A DNA stretch of 64,000 nt, from NCBI GenBank assembly GCA_041397645.1, contig JAWKWE010000004.1, positions 558,001 to 622,000 of the forward strand, in the 5' to 3' direction. How positions within the stretch are numbered: the first letter of the stretch is position 1; each line of letters starts with the position of its first letter. Shown here piece after piece: positions 50,301-62,293 of this stretch. The DNA comes from Hyphomicrobiaceae bacterium. Lineage in GTDB: Bacteria > Pseudomonadota > Alphaproteobacteria > Rhizobiales > Hyphomicrobiaceae. Below the pieces are notes generated by a model. It was not told the origin of the DNA and did not search any database. It worked only from the letters and a program-made list of their open reading frames with translations. A program made the translations under genes and the position numbers.

Positions 50301-52094
50301 ATGTCCGGCACCGAGGATTTGACCAGCTACAAGGATGCTTTGTTGATTTTGGGCACCGCCGGCGTCGTGGTGCCGGTGCTCAGCCGCTACAAAATCAGCC
50401 CGGTTCTTGCCTATCTGATCACCGGAGCCGTGCTTTCCCCCAAAGGTCTGGGCCTCCTGGCCTGGAAGTTTCCGATAGTTAGCTGGCTATCCATCTCGAG
50501 CCCCGAGCAAGTGGCAAACCTCGCCGAGATGGGCGTTGTCTTTCTGTTGTTTCTGATTGGCTTGGAGCTCTCGTTCGAGCGATTGATGACGATGCGCCGC
50601 TTGGTGTTCGGCCTCGGTGCGGCGCAGGTCGTCATATCCGCGATCCTCATCGCCATTAGCGCGATGTTCGGCGGCCTCTCTGCAAACGGATCGATCGTGG
50701 TCGGCTCGGCGCTGGCCCTGTCGTCGACGGCCATCGTCGTTGAGCATCTCTCGGGGCAAAAGCGGCTGGCGACGGCAACCGGGCGAACGACATTCTCTAT
50801 TCTGCTGTTTCAGGATCTTGCCGTCGTGCCGATCTTGTTCATGCTCAGCATCCTCGATCCGGAAGCCGGCAGTTCGCTTGCCGCAGGATTGCTCAAGGCG
50901 TTCGGGCAAGCCGCAATCGCCCTGGCCATCATCATTGTCGTGGGGCGCTTCTTGCTGCAGCCCCTGTTCCGCCTGGTCGCCCAGACGGGCAGCCACGACA
51001 TGTTTATTGCCACAACGCTATTCGTGGCGGTCGGCACCAGCTTCATTACTGCTGCGGCCGGACTTTCGATGGCTCTGGGTGCGTTTGTTGCTGGCCTGAT
51101 CCTGGCGGAGACCGAGTACCGCCGCGTTATCCAAACGATCATCGAACCTTTGAAGAGCTTGCTCCTGGGTCTGTTCTTCTTTTCCGTCGGCCTGAGCATT
51201 GATCTCAATGTGCTGATCGCCAATCCCATCGTGATTGTGGCGGCGACAGCGGCAGTGATCGTTCTCAAAGCCTCCGTTGTGTTCTTGCTCTCGCGCGCAT
51301 TCGGCATCTCAACGGCGGCGTCCGTAGAATCGGCAGCGCTGCTCGCGCCTGGAGGCGAATTCGCCTTCGTCATTCTTACGCTTGCGCTGTCTTACGGACT
51401 GGTTCGGCCTGATGTGGCATCTTTGATGCTCACCTCGGTAGCCATTTCGATGGCGTTCATCCCCATTCTGGGCACGTTGGCCAAGAGCTGGGGCAAGCGC
51501 AACGCGCCGGAGGCTCAGATCGATCCGGCGTTGCTGGAGCTTCCCGCCGATATAGGTGGGCCAAAGGCAGTGGTGATCGGCTACGGCCGTGTCGGCCAAC
51601 TGATCTGCCAAATGCTGAAAGAACATAAAGTTCCTTATATCGCCGTCGACCGCACAGCCCGACTGGTCAGCGAAGCGCGTCACGCGGGGGAGCCTGTGTA
51701 TTTCGGCGACGTACGCGAGCTTGATCTGCTGCAAAAGTGTGGATTGGATACGGCCAAGGCCGCGATCGTCACCATCCATACTGAGAAAGAGACTGACGAG
51801 ATCGTCCAGTCCCTGCGCGCCGCCTATCCCAATCTCGTGATCGTCGCGCGCGCCAAGGACGCTCTGCACGCACGCAACCTCTACAAGCTCGGCGTCACGG
51901 ATGCGGTGCCTGAGACGATTGAAGCGAGCCTTCAGCTATCAGAAGCGGCGCTGGTCGGCCTCGGCGTGCCGACCGGTTACGTCATAGCCTCCATCCATGA
52001 GAAGCGAGACTCCTTCCGTGCCGAGCTTCAAGGCGCCGCCGAAAAGGCCGGTACAGCGACGCGAGCGTTCCCTCGGCGCACCAGTCAGAAGTAG
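50301..52094 (+). CDS. CPA2 cation/proton antiporter with TrkA-N domain (KefB/KefC-like)
   Basis: A 597-residue inner-membrane protein. Residues 8-400 form about 12 membrane helices with typical CPA2 features (GLELSFERL, ALSSTAIVV, LFQDLAVVPILF, LLAPGGEFAFV). A Rossmann-fold TrkA-N/RCK domain follows (about 415-540) with GYGRVGQ and the acidic IAVDRTA end. It should exchange potassium or sodium for protons, gated by nucleotide or glutathione; Kef identity is not certain because no ancillary KefF/G gene is adjacent. The start follows GGGGGAG. It converges with truB. Confidence 0.88.
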   Translation: MSGTEDLTSYKDALLILGTAGVVVPVLSRYKISPVLAYLITGAVLSPKGLGLLAWKFPIVSWLSISSPEQVANLAEMGVVFLLFLIGLELSFERLMTMRRLVFGLGAAQVVISAILIAISAMFGGLSANGSIVVGSALALSSTAIVVEHLSGQKRLATATGRTTFSILLFQDLAVVPILFMLSILDPEAGSSLAAGLLKAFGQAAIALAIIIVVGRFLLQPLFRLVAQTGSHDMFIATTLFVAVGTSFITAAAGLSMALGAFVAGLILAETEYRRVIQTIIEPLKSLLLGLFFFSVGLSIDLNVLIANPIVIVAATAAVIVLKASVVFLLSRAFGISTAASVESAALLAPGGEFAFVILTLALSYGLVRPDVASLMLTSVAISMAFIPILGTLAKSWGKRNAPEAQIDPALLELPADIGGPKAVVIGYGRVGQLICQMLKEHKVPYIAVDRTARLVSEARHAGEPVYFGDVRELDLLQKCGLDTAKAAIVTIHTEKETDEIVQSLRAAYPNLVIVARAKDALHARNLYKLGVTDAVPETIEASLQLSEAALVGLGVPTGYVIASIHEKRDSFRAELQGAAEKAGTATRAFPRRTSQK

Positions 52095-52127
52095 GCAGCT
52101 AAAGCCGCCCCGCTGCAGCGGACCCAC

Positions 52128-53051
52128 TCAGCCCAGATTGAACACGCGCGTTGGATGCAAAGCGCCCTTATCCAATTCACCAAGAGCGATCAGACGCCCC
52201 TTGGAGGTTGCGAAAGCCGGGCCGGTCAGAACGGGCGCGTCGCGCCCTCGGATCAGAATCGCCTGACCGCGCACCAAGCTCGCCGCGTCGGATGGCGAGA
52301 CCATCAGCTCAGGTAGATCAGACAGAGCCGACTCGACGGGCTCCAGCAAACGCGAAAGCACCGCGCCGCCGTCTTCCGCTTTCATTGCGTCTTCGATTTC
52401 CTCCACGGTGACGGCGCGATCCTCATCGAAAGGACCGACTCGGGTTCGTCGGAGCGCAATGACATGGCCAAAGCAACCAAGAAGTCGGCCCATGTCCCGG
52501 GCGATGGCGCGAACATAGGTGCCGCGCCCGCATTCGGCCTCGAAGACGCTGGTTTCCGCATCAGGCATGTCGATGAGTTCAAGCCGCTCGATGTAAACGG
52601 GCCGCGCAGCCAAACGAACTTCCTCGCCATCACGCGCCAGATCGTAGGCACGTTCGCCATCCACCTTGATGGCTGAGAACTGCGGCGGCACCTGCATGAT
52701 CTCACCGATGAAGCGCGACAAGAGCCCCTCGATATCGGTTTGAGACGGGCGGATATCGCTGGCGTTGAGAACTTGGCCTTCGGTGTCGTCCGTGGTCGTC
52801 TCGATGCCCCAGCGGACCGTGAATCGGTAGGCTTTTTCTCCATCCACGGCATAGGGCACGGTCTTTGTGCCTTCGCCCAGAGCGATGGGGAGAATGCCGG
52901 TCGCCAACGGGTCGAGCGTCCCCGCATGACCGGCCTTTTGCGCGTTGAATGCACGCCGCACGAAGCCCACCGCCTGGGTTGAAGTCATGTTGAGCGGCTT
53001 ATCGAGTACGAGCCAGCCGTGAACCGGGTTGCCTTTTTTGCGTCGTGCCAT
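52128..53051 (-). CDS. truB: tRNA pseudouridine(55) synthase
   Basis: A 307-residue enzyme that makes the universal pseudouridine in the T loop of tRNAs. HAGTLDPLATGILP carries the catalytic Asp, and YRFTVRWGIET and the K(V/I)DGERAY loop are typical of TruB. The C-terminal PUA-like region is present (about residues 240-300). It is the last gene of the nusA-infB-rbfA-truB block and, unlike in many relatives, is not followed by rpsO; the antiporter gene converges instead. Confidence 0.94.
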   Translation of the reverse strand: MARRKKGNPVHGWLVLDKPLNMTSTQAVGFVRRAFNAQKAGHAGTLDPLATGILPIALGEGTKTVPYAVDGEKAYRFTVRWGIETTTDDTEGQVLNASDIRPSQTDIEGLLSRFIGEIMQVPPQFSAIKVDGERAYDLARDGEEVRLAARPVYIERLELIDMPDAETSVFEAECGRGTYVRAIARDMGRLLGCFGHVIALRRTRVGPFDEDRAVTVEEIEDAMKAEDGGAVLSRLLEPVESALSDLPELMVSPSDAASLVRGQAILIRGRDAPVLTGPAFATSKGRLIALGELDKGALHPTRVFNLG

Positions 53052-53092
53052 GTGTATTCCGATTGTTCAGTCCATCAAGCCAAAGAAGTGTC

Positions 53093-53503
53093 TCACTTCT
53101 TCTGCGTATCCTGGCGCACCTTGGGGCTGTCGAGCAGGCGATCAATGCGCGTAGCCTCCTCGAACGTTTCGTCCTCGCGGAAGCGAACGTCCGGCGCGTA
53201 CTTGAGGTCGAGGGTGTGCGCGACCTCGGCGCGGATGTACTTTTTGTTGCGCGTCAGGGCCTCGATCACCGGCTTCATGTCAGCGCCGCCGAGCGGCATG
53301 ACGTAGACAGTGGCGATCTTGAGATCGGGCGACAGGCGGACCTCGGGAATCGTGATCGAATGACTGGCGATGATGTCATCATGGATATCGCCACGAACCA
53401 GCATTTCCGAAATTTTGTGTCGGATCAGCTCGCCCACGCGAAGCATACGCTGCGAGGGGCCTTTTCCGGCGCTAGATCCTTTGCTTTTTGACCCGCGGCT
53501 CAT
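53093..53503 (-). CDS. rbfA: Ribosome-binding factor A
   Basis: A 136-residue single-KH-type protein needed for late 30S subunit maturation and 16S rRNA 5'-end processing. The order of strands and helices (LIRHKISEML, ATVYVMPLGG, RAEVAHTLDLKYAPDVRF) fits the family. A Ser/Gly/Lys-rich head of about 17 residues precedes the domain. Its ATG overlaps the stop of the upstream YcxB-like gene by one base and truB follows 41 bases later. Confidence 0.94.
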   Translation of the reverse strand: MSRGSKSKGSSAGKGPSQRMLRVGELIRHKISEMLVRGDIHDDIIASHSITIPEVRLSPDLKIATVYVMPLGGADMKPVIEALTRNKKYIRAEVAHTLDLKYAPDVRFREDETFEEATRIDRLLDSPKVRQDTQKK

Positions 53504-54084
53504 CAGGGAGCTTCCTTATTTTCGTTTTTGTTGCCGATCTCGTCGTCAGCATCGCGTCCGGCGGCTTCGGCGAAGTCGGCGAAGGCGCGCATTTCATCCG
53601 GACCCGTGAATGCCCTCAGCGGAATAATGACCGCATCTCGCGGCGTGTAGGCAAGAATGACGTGCGCTTTGCCTGAAACCACGGTCAAATCATGCCAAGG
53701 AAAAGTTTGCACGCCCGCGCCCTGCTTCACGACGATGCGGTCGGCATAGGCCTCGAGCGAAATGGGTGAAGTGGAAAGCGGCGTGGTTCGGATACGATGA
53801 CGCGCTCTCGCCGTCAGCAAGATGAGGCTCAACGCGTAACCGATGGCAATAGCCGACACGACGCTCGCCACCTGCCCCAATTTGGTTGTCGGATCCCAAG
53901 GCAGGTATGGCGCCAATTGGTCCTCAAACAACCCCACCGCCGCGCCGCAAAGCAGAATGGGGCCAAAAAGCCAGAGCTTCTCGGCGCCTTGCAGTTCATG
54001 CGGCATCAGCTCGTAGGCGGCGATATCCTCGCGCACGAGCGTGTAGTGGAGCTGATAAACAGGGGTATTGCTTGTTTCGGTCAT
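53503..54084 (-). CDS. YcxB-like membrane protein
   Basis: A 193-residue protein with two membrane helices (about residues 38-56 and 72-94) and a C-terminal domain of strand-rich YcxB/PH-like type (residues 110-170) with IVVKQGAG and FPWHDLTVV. Function is unknown in the family. ATG at 54084 follows GAGAG. It lies between infB and rbfA and overlaps rbfA by one base, so it is inserted into an operon that usually runs infB-rbfA directly. The terminator upstream means it may have its own promoter. Confidence 0.7.
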   Translation of the reverse strand: MTETSNTPVYQLHYTLVREDIAAYELMPHELQGAEKLWLFGPILLCGAAVGLFEDQLAPYLPWDPTTKLGQVASVVSAIAIGYALSLILLTARARHRIRTTPLSTSPISLEAYADRIVVKQGAGVQTFPWHDLTVVSGKAHVILAYTPRDAVIIPLRAFTGPDEMRAFADFAEAAGRDADDEIGNKNENKEAP

Positions 54085-54144
54085 AGGCTCTCGGCGACCG
54101 CGGGATTGGACCGCGCATTGCCTCTGGTAACGGTGAAAATCAAA

Positions 54145-54172
54145 GTCCGCGCGGCGCAGAGGCCGCGCGGAC
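54145..54172 (-). terminator. Intrinsic terminator after infB
   Basis: A perfect 11-bp stem, GTCCGCGCGGC with GCCGCGCGGAC and a 6-base loop, is followed on the minus strand by TTTGATTTT. It starts 15 bases after the infB stop, so it separates nusA-ylxR-infB from ycxB-rbfA-truB. Confidence 0.82.
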
Positions 54173-54186
54173 AAATGTGTCGTTTC

Positions 54187-56934
<2,748 letters not shown>

Positions 56935-56952
56935 GCGTTTTCCGTTCAGCCT

Positions 56953-57633
56953 TTAAGTTCGAGATTCAGTGGTGGAGACTGGCAATTCGGGCGCGGCCGA
57001 GGAGGTCCGGTAGCGCACAAGACGCTCCGCCTCCCTCAGAAACCGCTCCGTCAGTCCTCCGGGTATGAGGGCAGCATGTACCACACTTGGCCTACCCATG
57101 GCCAAGCTGATTTCGTTTACCGTCAGCGCTGTGACGATGGGCGCATCCCGGCCAAAATTTTTTTGAATTGCCCGGAATTTCCGGTCGAGCTTTTGACAGC
57201 CATCGAGGGCCGCTTCGGCGCCGTGCACAACGACCGCCACAGTGCCCTTTTCCAGCGCGCTCTCAACCTGTTGGAACCCGGCGGAAATCAATCCTGCCTT
57301 GTTGGCCAGCGCCAGGGTTTCACTGACACGGCGGACCAGAAGCTGCTCGATCCGGTCGGCCAAATCCTCGGCGGCGGAAACATTGGCCTTCATCCCGCGG
57401 GAAAAGACCTTGGTTTTTACCGCTTTTTCCACAGTCTCGTGGGTCGCCGTCAGCCACACGCCGCGCCCAGGCAAGCGGCGGTCGATATCAGGCACAATTG
57501 TCCCGTCAGGGGCGGCGACGAAGCGAATAAGCTCCTCGGGCGCCCGGTGCTGGCGGGTTAGCGCGCACGTGCGTTCAGAGCCCGTTTCTGGGCTCTCCTC
57601 GCCGTGTTTTGTGTGCGCCTGCTGTCTTGCCAC
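56953..57633 (-). CDS. RNA-binding protein of the YlxR/DUF448 family with L7Ae-like domain
   Basis: A 226-residue nucleic-acid-binding protein encoded between nusA and infB. The N-terminal YlxR domain (residues 20-85) has RTCALTRQHRAPEELIRFV, the conserved RxC and RFV elements, and GRGVWL. The second half (about 90-190) fits the L7Ae/L30e-like fold often fused to it in alphaproteobacteria. It is thought to act in transcription/translation regulation. It is 18 bases before infB and 30 after nusA. Confidence 0.88.
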   Translation of the reverse strand: MARQQAHTKHGEESPETGSERTCALTRQHRAPEELIRFVAAPDGTIVPDIDRRLPGRGVWLTATHETVEKAVKTKVFSRGMKANVSAAEDLADRIEQLLVRRVSETLALANKAGLISAGFQQVESALEKGTVAVVVHGAEAALDGCQKLDRKFRAIQKNFGRDAPIVTALTVNEISLAMGRPSVVHAALIPGGLTERFLREAERLVRYRTSSAAPELPVSTTESRT

Positions 57634-57663
57634 TTCGCCTCGTTTGCCTGGGGTCTCATGGGA

Positions 57664-59313
57664 CTAAGCCTGAGGTGCAGGCTCTTCGCCCGCATTCCCG
57701 GCCTCTGGTGTCATTTCCGCTTCGCCTTCCCCTTCTTCCGCAGGGGCTTCGGGCTCGATCCAGCCAAGAAGGACGCGCGCGGCCAAAATCATGTCCTCGG
57801 CATCCTTGCGAGACAGCTCAAACCCGTCGAGATAACCCTTGTGGCGGATCGGCTCGGCGTCTTTTTCCTTCTTGCGCTCGGTCCAGCCGACCAGCTCGTC
57901 GGTTGCGCAATCTGCGAAATCTTCCACCGTCTTGATGCCGCTTTCGCCCAGCGCCACCATCATGGCGGTGGTCATGCCTTGGATATCGGCCATGTCGTCG
58001 GCTACACCAAGCTCGCGGCGCTTCGCGTCGCGCTCGGCTTCCTGCTGCTCAAGATATTCGCGCGCACGGTTTTGGATTTCCTGCGCGGTGTTTTCGTCGA
58101 AGCCTTCAATATGGGAAATCTCAGACAGATCGACAAATGCGACTTCCTCGATCGTGGCGAAGCCTTCGGTCACGAGCAGCTGGGCGATAACCTCGTCGAC
58201 ATCCAGGCTCTCCATGAGAAGCTGGGTGCGCTCGGCGAATTCCTTCTGACGGCGCTCGCTTTCTTCCTGCTCGGTGAGGATATCAATATCCCAACCGGTG
58301 AGCTGAGATGCGAGCCTGACGTTCTGGCCACGACGACCGATGGCGAGCGACAGCTGCGCCTCGGGCACCACAACCTCGATGCGGTTTGAATCTTCATCGA
58401 GCACCACCTTGGTAACTTCCGCAGGTGCCAGCGCATTGACGATAAAGCTCGCCGCATCCGGGTTCCATTGGATGATATCGACCTTCTCGCCTTGAAGCTC
58501 GTTGACGACGGCCTGCACGCGCGCACCACGCATACCGACGCACGCACCGACAGGATCGATCGAGCTGTCCTTGGAAATGACCGCGATCTTGGCGCGGCTT
58601 CCAGGATCGCGCGCCACCGACTTGATCTCGACGACACCGTCGTAGATTTCAGGCACTTCCTGAGCAAACAGCTTGGCCATGAATTCCGAACGCGCGCGCG
58701 TCAGGAAGATCTGCGGCCCGCGCTGTTCGCGGCGCACGTCATAGATGTAGGCGCGGATGCGGTCGCCGAGACGCACGTTCTCGCGCGGGATCATCTCATC
58801 GCGGCGAATGATACCTTCGGCACGACCGAGATCGACGATGACGTTGCCGTACTCGACACGCTTAACGGTGCCGTTGGCGATCTCGCCGACGCGGTCCTTG
58901 TATTCGGAAAACTGGCGGTCGCGCTCGGCTTCGCGCACCTTTTGGACGATTACCTGCTTGGCGTTCTGGGCGGCGACGCGACCGAATTCCAGCGGCGGTA
59001 GCGTCTCTGCGATCAAATCGCCGATCTGTGCCTGCGGATTGCGCTTTTTTGCGTCTTCGAGATTGAGCTGGGTGGCATCGTTCTCGACTTCTTCGACAAC
59101 GGCCATCACGCGAGTGAGGCGTGCTTCGCCAGTCTTAGGATCGATTTCGCAGCGGATGTCGTTCTCAGCGCCGTAACGGGACTTTGCCGCCTTCTGGATC
59201 GCGTCCTCCATCGCCTCTATGACGATCTTCTTGTCGATCGTCTTTTCGCGCGCGACAGCATCCGCGATCTGCAGCAACTCAAGCCTGTTGGCGGAAATGC
59301 CTGCCATGGCCAT
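57664..59313 (-). CDS. nusA: Transcription termination/antitermination factor NusA
   Basis: A 549-residue RNA polymerase-binding factor. In order: N-terminal polymerase-binding domain, S1 domain (GEIANGTVKRVEYGNVIVDLG, about residues 135-200), and two KH domains (GACVGMRGARVQAVVNEL and LAIGRRGQNVRLAS). An acidic C-terminal region follows. Met1 or Met3 may be the start. It lies 4 bases after rimP and is the second gene of the block. Confidence 0.96.
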   Translation of the reverse strand: MAMAGISANRLELLQIADAVAREKTIDKKIVIEAMEDAIQKAAKSRYGAENDIRCEIDPKTGEARLTRVMAVVEEVENDATQLNLEDAKKRNPQAQIGDLIAETLPPLEFGRVAAQNAKQVIVQKVREAERDRQFSEYKDRVGEIANGTVKRVEYGNVIVDLGRAEGIIRRDEMIPRENVRLGDRIRAYIYDVRREQRGPQIFLTRARSEFMAKLFAQEVPEIYDGVVEIKSVARDPGSRAKIAVISKDSSIDPVGACVGMRGARVQAVVNELQGEKVDIIQWNPDAASFIVNALAPAEVTKVVLDEDSNRIEVVVPEAQLSLAIGRRGQNVRLASQLTGWDIDILTEQEESERRQKEFAERTQLLMESLDVDEVIAQLLVTEGFATIEEVAFVDLSEISHIEGFDENTAQEIQNRAREYLEQQEAERDAKRRELGVADDMADIQGMTTAMMVALGESGIKTVEDFADCATDELVGWTERKKEKDAEPIRHKGYLDGFELSRKDAEDMILAARVLLGWIEPEAPAEEGEGEAEMTPEAGNAGEEPAPQA

Positions 59314-59317
59314 GGGA

Positions 59318-59956
59318 TCAGTCCTCCACGTCGTCGTTCAAGTCGTCTTCATCCATTTCCGCGCCGTCGCCAGGGCGTTCAGCATGACGCTTCTTGGCGC
59401 GTGCCAGCGCTTCGCGGATCAATTCGTCGGTCAGAACCAGCTTGGCATCCGCCACGAGGTGAACGGGTAGCCCCAGGTGCTGCAGACCAAGCTCGCCGAG
59501 TTCGGTGGCGATACGTACTTCGCCGTCTTCGAAACCTTCAAGCGTACCTTTGAAACGCCGCCGGCCATCGACTGGTTCTTTCAATTCTATCTTGGCAACG
59601 TGGCCAGCCCAATCTTCAAAATCGGAAGGGCGCACGAGCGGACGATCAATACCTGGTGAAGAAATCTCAAGCCGATAGGCGCCCGGAAGCGGATCGGCGA
59701 CATCGAGCACCGGCGACAACGCTCGCGAGATCGCTTCGCAATCGTCAATTGTGATGCTGCCGTCGGGACGTTCGGCCATAATCTGTAGAATGCGATCCTC
59801 GCGTCCGCCTGCAACCGCGACACGCACCAACCGGAAGCCGAGATCTTCCAAGACCGGCTCGGCAACGGCAGCAATGTCAGCGGCTAGGCCCGTCTCGCGC
59901 ATGAAGCGCTCGGCAGAAACCGCTGAGGGTGCAAGTTCTTGAGGCTCGGTGGCCAT
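59318..59956 (-). CDS. rimP: Ribosome maturation factor RimP
   Basis: A 212-residue factor for 30S maturation. SPGIDRPLV, the two-domain RimP signature, and the following LxxP-type strands are clear. The N-terminal helical domain and the Sm-like C-terminal domain are followed by an acidic tail of about 25 residues. It leads the rimP-nusA-ylxR-infB series and is separated from the upstream trmB by about 155 bases, so a promoter for the block may lie there. Confidence 0.94.
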   Translation of the reverse strand: MATEPQELAPSAVSAERFMRETGLAADIAAVAEPVLEDLGFRLVRVAVAGGREDRILQIMAERPDGSITIDDCEAISRALSPVLDVADPLPGAYRLEISSPGIDRPLVRPSDFEDWAGHVAKIELKEPVDGRRRFKGTLEGFEDGEVRIATELGELGLQHLGLPVHLVADAKLVLTDELIREALARAKKRHAERPGDGAEMDEDDLNDDVED

Positions 59957-60111
59957 TCGCGAGACGTCGTCTTTCTTTACTCGAGGACTTTAATGACCGT
60001 TTGGAGCGGGCCCGGAGGTCCACTCTAGAAGTCTTCAGTTTGTTATTGAATTGGCGCGTACATAAGCGAACTGCGGAAGTTTTGCAAGCGCCGCAACACC
60101 TGCCGCGCGGA

Positions 60112-60801
60112 TCAGACCCGCAAAAAGCGAAAATAGTAGCGTATGCGGCCCTCACGCTCGGCCTTCTGCTCATAGCGTGTTTGGGGCCAATCCGGGGGCC
60201 GAATGCGCCAATCGGCGGGGCTTTCCGCCTGCCAGGCAAAATCGGATTGCACGCGGAAGGCCTGTAACATTGTTCGGGCGTAATCGCCGATATCCGTGCC
60301 GATACGCAGTTCCGCGCCCGGCTTCATGATCCGGGCGAGCAATTTTAATGTGGCAGGGTTAACGAGACGGCGTTTGCGGTGCTTTCGCTTAGGCCAGGGA
60401 TCGGGAAACAGGATGAATGCACGGCTAACCGAGGCCGGCATAAGCCATCGCAGCACATCGCGGGCGTCGCCCATGTGCACGCGCACATTCTCCAGGCGAT
60501 CTTCCTCGATCGCGCTCAGGACTTTAACAACACCGTCTTCGAAGGGCTCGCAGCCGATCAGCGAGACGCCAGGATTATGCTTGGCTTGCCAGACGAGATG
60601 CTCACCGCCGCCAAACCCGATCTCCAGCCATATTTGAGCGGCGCCTTCCGACTCCCCCACGGGGAGCCGGCCGGAAGGCGCGGTAAGATCGAGCGCAACG
60701 CGAGGCAGGAGATCGCGCTTTAGAGCTTCTTGACGGCTCGAACCTTTGCGGCCGCGCCGGCGCCCATAAGAGCGCAACTCCCTTTCGTCATCCGAGCTCA
60801 T
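60112..60801 (-). CDS. trmB: tRNA (guanine(46)-N7)-methyltransferase
   Basis: A 229-residue SAM-dependent enzyme that methylates G46 in the variable loop of tRNAs. The SAM motif LEIGFGGGEHL, the acidic GCEPFEDGV and the diagnostic FPDPWPKRKHRKRRLV are present. The start at 60801 (ATG) is preferred over a GTG one codon earlier. The gene lies downstream of metK (which makes its methyl donor) on the same strand, after a hairpin terminator; the metK-trmB pair is conserved in alphaproteobacteria. Confidence 0.94.
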   Translation of the reverse strand: MSSDDERELRSYGRRRGRKGSSRQEALKRDLLPRVALDLTAPSGRLPVGESEGAAQIWLEIGFGGGEHLVWQAKHNPGVSLIGCEPFEDGVVKVLSAIEEDRLENVRVHMGDARDVLRWLMPASVSRAFILFPDPWPKRKHRKRRLVNPATLKLLARIMKPGAELRIGTDIGDYARTMLQAFRVQSDFAWQAESPADWRIRPPDWPQTRYEQKAEREGRIRYYFRFLRV

Positions 60802-60824
60802 CACTCAAGCCTTGCGCCATATCG

Positions 60825-60859
60825 CAAAGACGAACGGCCGCCTTTCGAGCGGCCGTTCG
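60825..60859 (-). terminator. Terminator-like hairpin after metK
   Basis: A perfect 11-bp stem (CGAACGGCCGC with GCGGCCGTTCG, 7-base loop) lies 27 bases after the metK stop and is followed on the minus strand by TCTTTGCG, only a short T tract. It ends about 30 bases before trmB starts, so read-through is likely to be partial. Confidence 0.6.
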
Positions 60860-60885
60860 CACGATCAGAAAAACATTCAGCCCGT

Positions 60886-62091
60886 TCAGGCAATCGCCTT
60901 CTTGATAGTGTCTGCCAAATCCGTCTTTTCCCACGAGAAGCCGCCATCGCTGTCGGGCTTGCGGCCGAAGTGACCGTAGGCGGAGGTCCGCGCATAGATC
61001 GGCTTGTTGAGGTCAAGATGACCGCGGATGCCACGCGGGGTAAGGTCCATAGACTTCGCCAAGGCCGCCTCGATTGCGGCCTCGTCAACTTTGCCTGTGC
61101 CGTGCGTATCAACGTAGATCGACAACGGCTTGGCGACGCCAATAGCGTAGGACAGCTGGATCGTGCAACGATCGGCAATGCCTGCGGCGACGACGTTTTT
61201 TGCCAGATAGCGAGCGGCATAAGCCGCTGAGCGGTCCACCTTGGTGGGATCCTTGCCGGAGAATGCGCCACCGCCGTGGGGCGCTGCGCCGCCGTAGGTA
61301 TCGACGATAATCTTACGGCCCGTGAGCCCGCAGTCGCCGTCGGGGCCACCGATGAAGAACTTGCCGGTCGGATTGATGTGCCAAACGGTGTCCTTGGTAA
61401 TCCAGCCGTCGGGCAGCGCCTTGCGCACGAACGGCTCGATGATGTCGGCAACCTGCCGCGAGCTCAGGTCTTCCACAACATGCTGATGGGATACGACGAT
61501 GGCGGCAGCGCCGACCGGCTTGCCATTTTCGTAGCGCATGGTCACTTGGCTCTTGGAATCGGGCCCAAGTTTCGCTGCTTCACCCGACTTGGCTTTGCGA
61601 GCCGCAGCAAGATCCTGAAGGATCTTGTGGCTGTAGTAGATGGGCGCGGGCATGAGATCCGGCGTTTCGTTGCAAGCGTAGCCGAACATGATGCCCTGGT
61701 CGCCGGCACCTTCTTCTTGGTTGGTCGGCTGCTTGGCGTCGACGCCGGCTGCAATGTCAGCCGACTGGCCGTGCAGCAACACTTCGATGTTGGCGTTCGC
61801 CCAATGGAAGCCGTCCTGCTCGTAGCCGATGTCCTTGATGGCGTTGCGGGTCAACTCTTCGATGGCAGCCACTGTCACGCCGCGCGGTCCGCGATATTCG
61901 CCCGCGATGATCACTCGGTTGGTCGTGGCCATGGTTTCGCACGCGGCACGGATGATCCAAGGATCGAGCCCCTCCTTGGCGCCCTCGCGATAGAACGCAT
62001 CAACCACTTCATCGGAGATCCGGTCGCAAACCTTGTCGGGATGCCCCTCGGAAACGGACTCGCTCGTGAAGAGATAGGACTTACGTGCCAC
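60886..62091 (-). CDS. metK: S-adenosylmethionine synthetase
   Basis: A 401-residue cytosolic enzyme that makes SAM from methionine and ATP. ESVSEGHPDKVCDRISD, the GAGDQGIMFGYA loop and GGGAFSGKDPTKVDRS are all intact. The start is GTG at 62091, preceded by GGGGG at about 8 bases; the frame is open for 72 more codons but that part reads as leader sequence. No riboswitch was recognised in its roughly 200-base leader. It is the product-side counterpart of the SAM-II-controlled metZ gene at 31 kb. Confidence 0.95.
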   Translation of the reverse strand: MARKSYLFTSESVSEGHPDKVCDRISDEVVDAFYREGAKEGLDPWIIRAACETMATTNRVIIAGEYRGPRGVTVAAIEELTRNAIKDIGYEQDGFHWANANIEVLLHGQSADIAAGVDAKQPTNQEEGAGDQGIMFGYACNETPDLMPAPIYYSHKILQDLAAARKAKSGEAAKLGPDSKSQVTMRYENGKPVGAAAIVVSHQHVVEDLSSRQVADIIEPFVRKALPDGWITKDTVWHINPTGKFFIGGPDGDCGLTGRKIIVDTYGGAAPHGGGAFSGKDPTKVDRSAAYAARYLAKNVVAAGIADRCTIQLSYAIGVAKPLSIYVDTHGTGKVDEAAIEAALAKSMDLTPRGIRGHLDLNKPIYARTSAYGHFGRKPDSDGGFSWEKTDLADTIKKAIA

Positions 62092-62293
62092 AATGGCCCC
62101 CGTATATTTCTTGCGTTTGAATTGCGAAACGCCGGACGATTTCGCGGAGAAAAGGAGTGGTTCGCACACCGGCAAGGAAGACTGTGGGTGCGAATTCGCG
62201 GGGTTGTTGCAGCCTTTGGAGCCACGGTCAAGCACGAGCCGGACCGAAATCCCGCCAAAACCGGGGCTGCCTGTCACACCCCCGGAGCGAAAC

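Noticed and set aside
62092..62293. Possible SAM-responsive riboswitch before metK
   Set aside because: The roughly 200-base leader lacks the conserved SAM-II, SAM-I or SAH elements that I could recognise.
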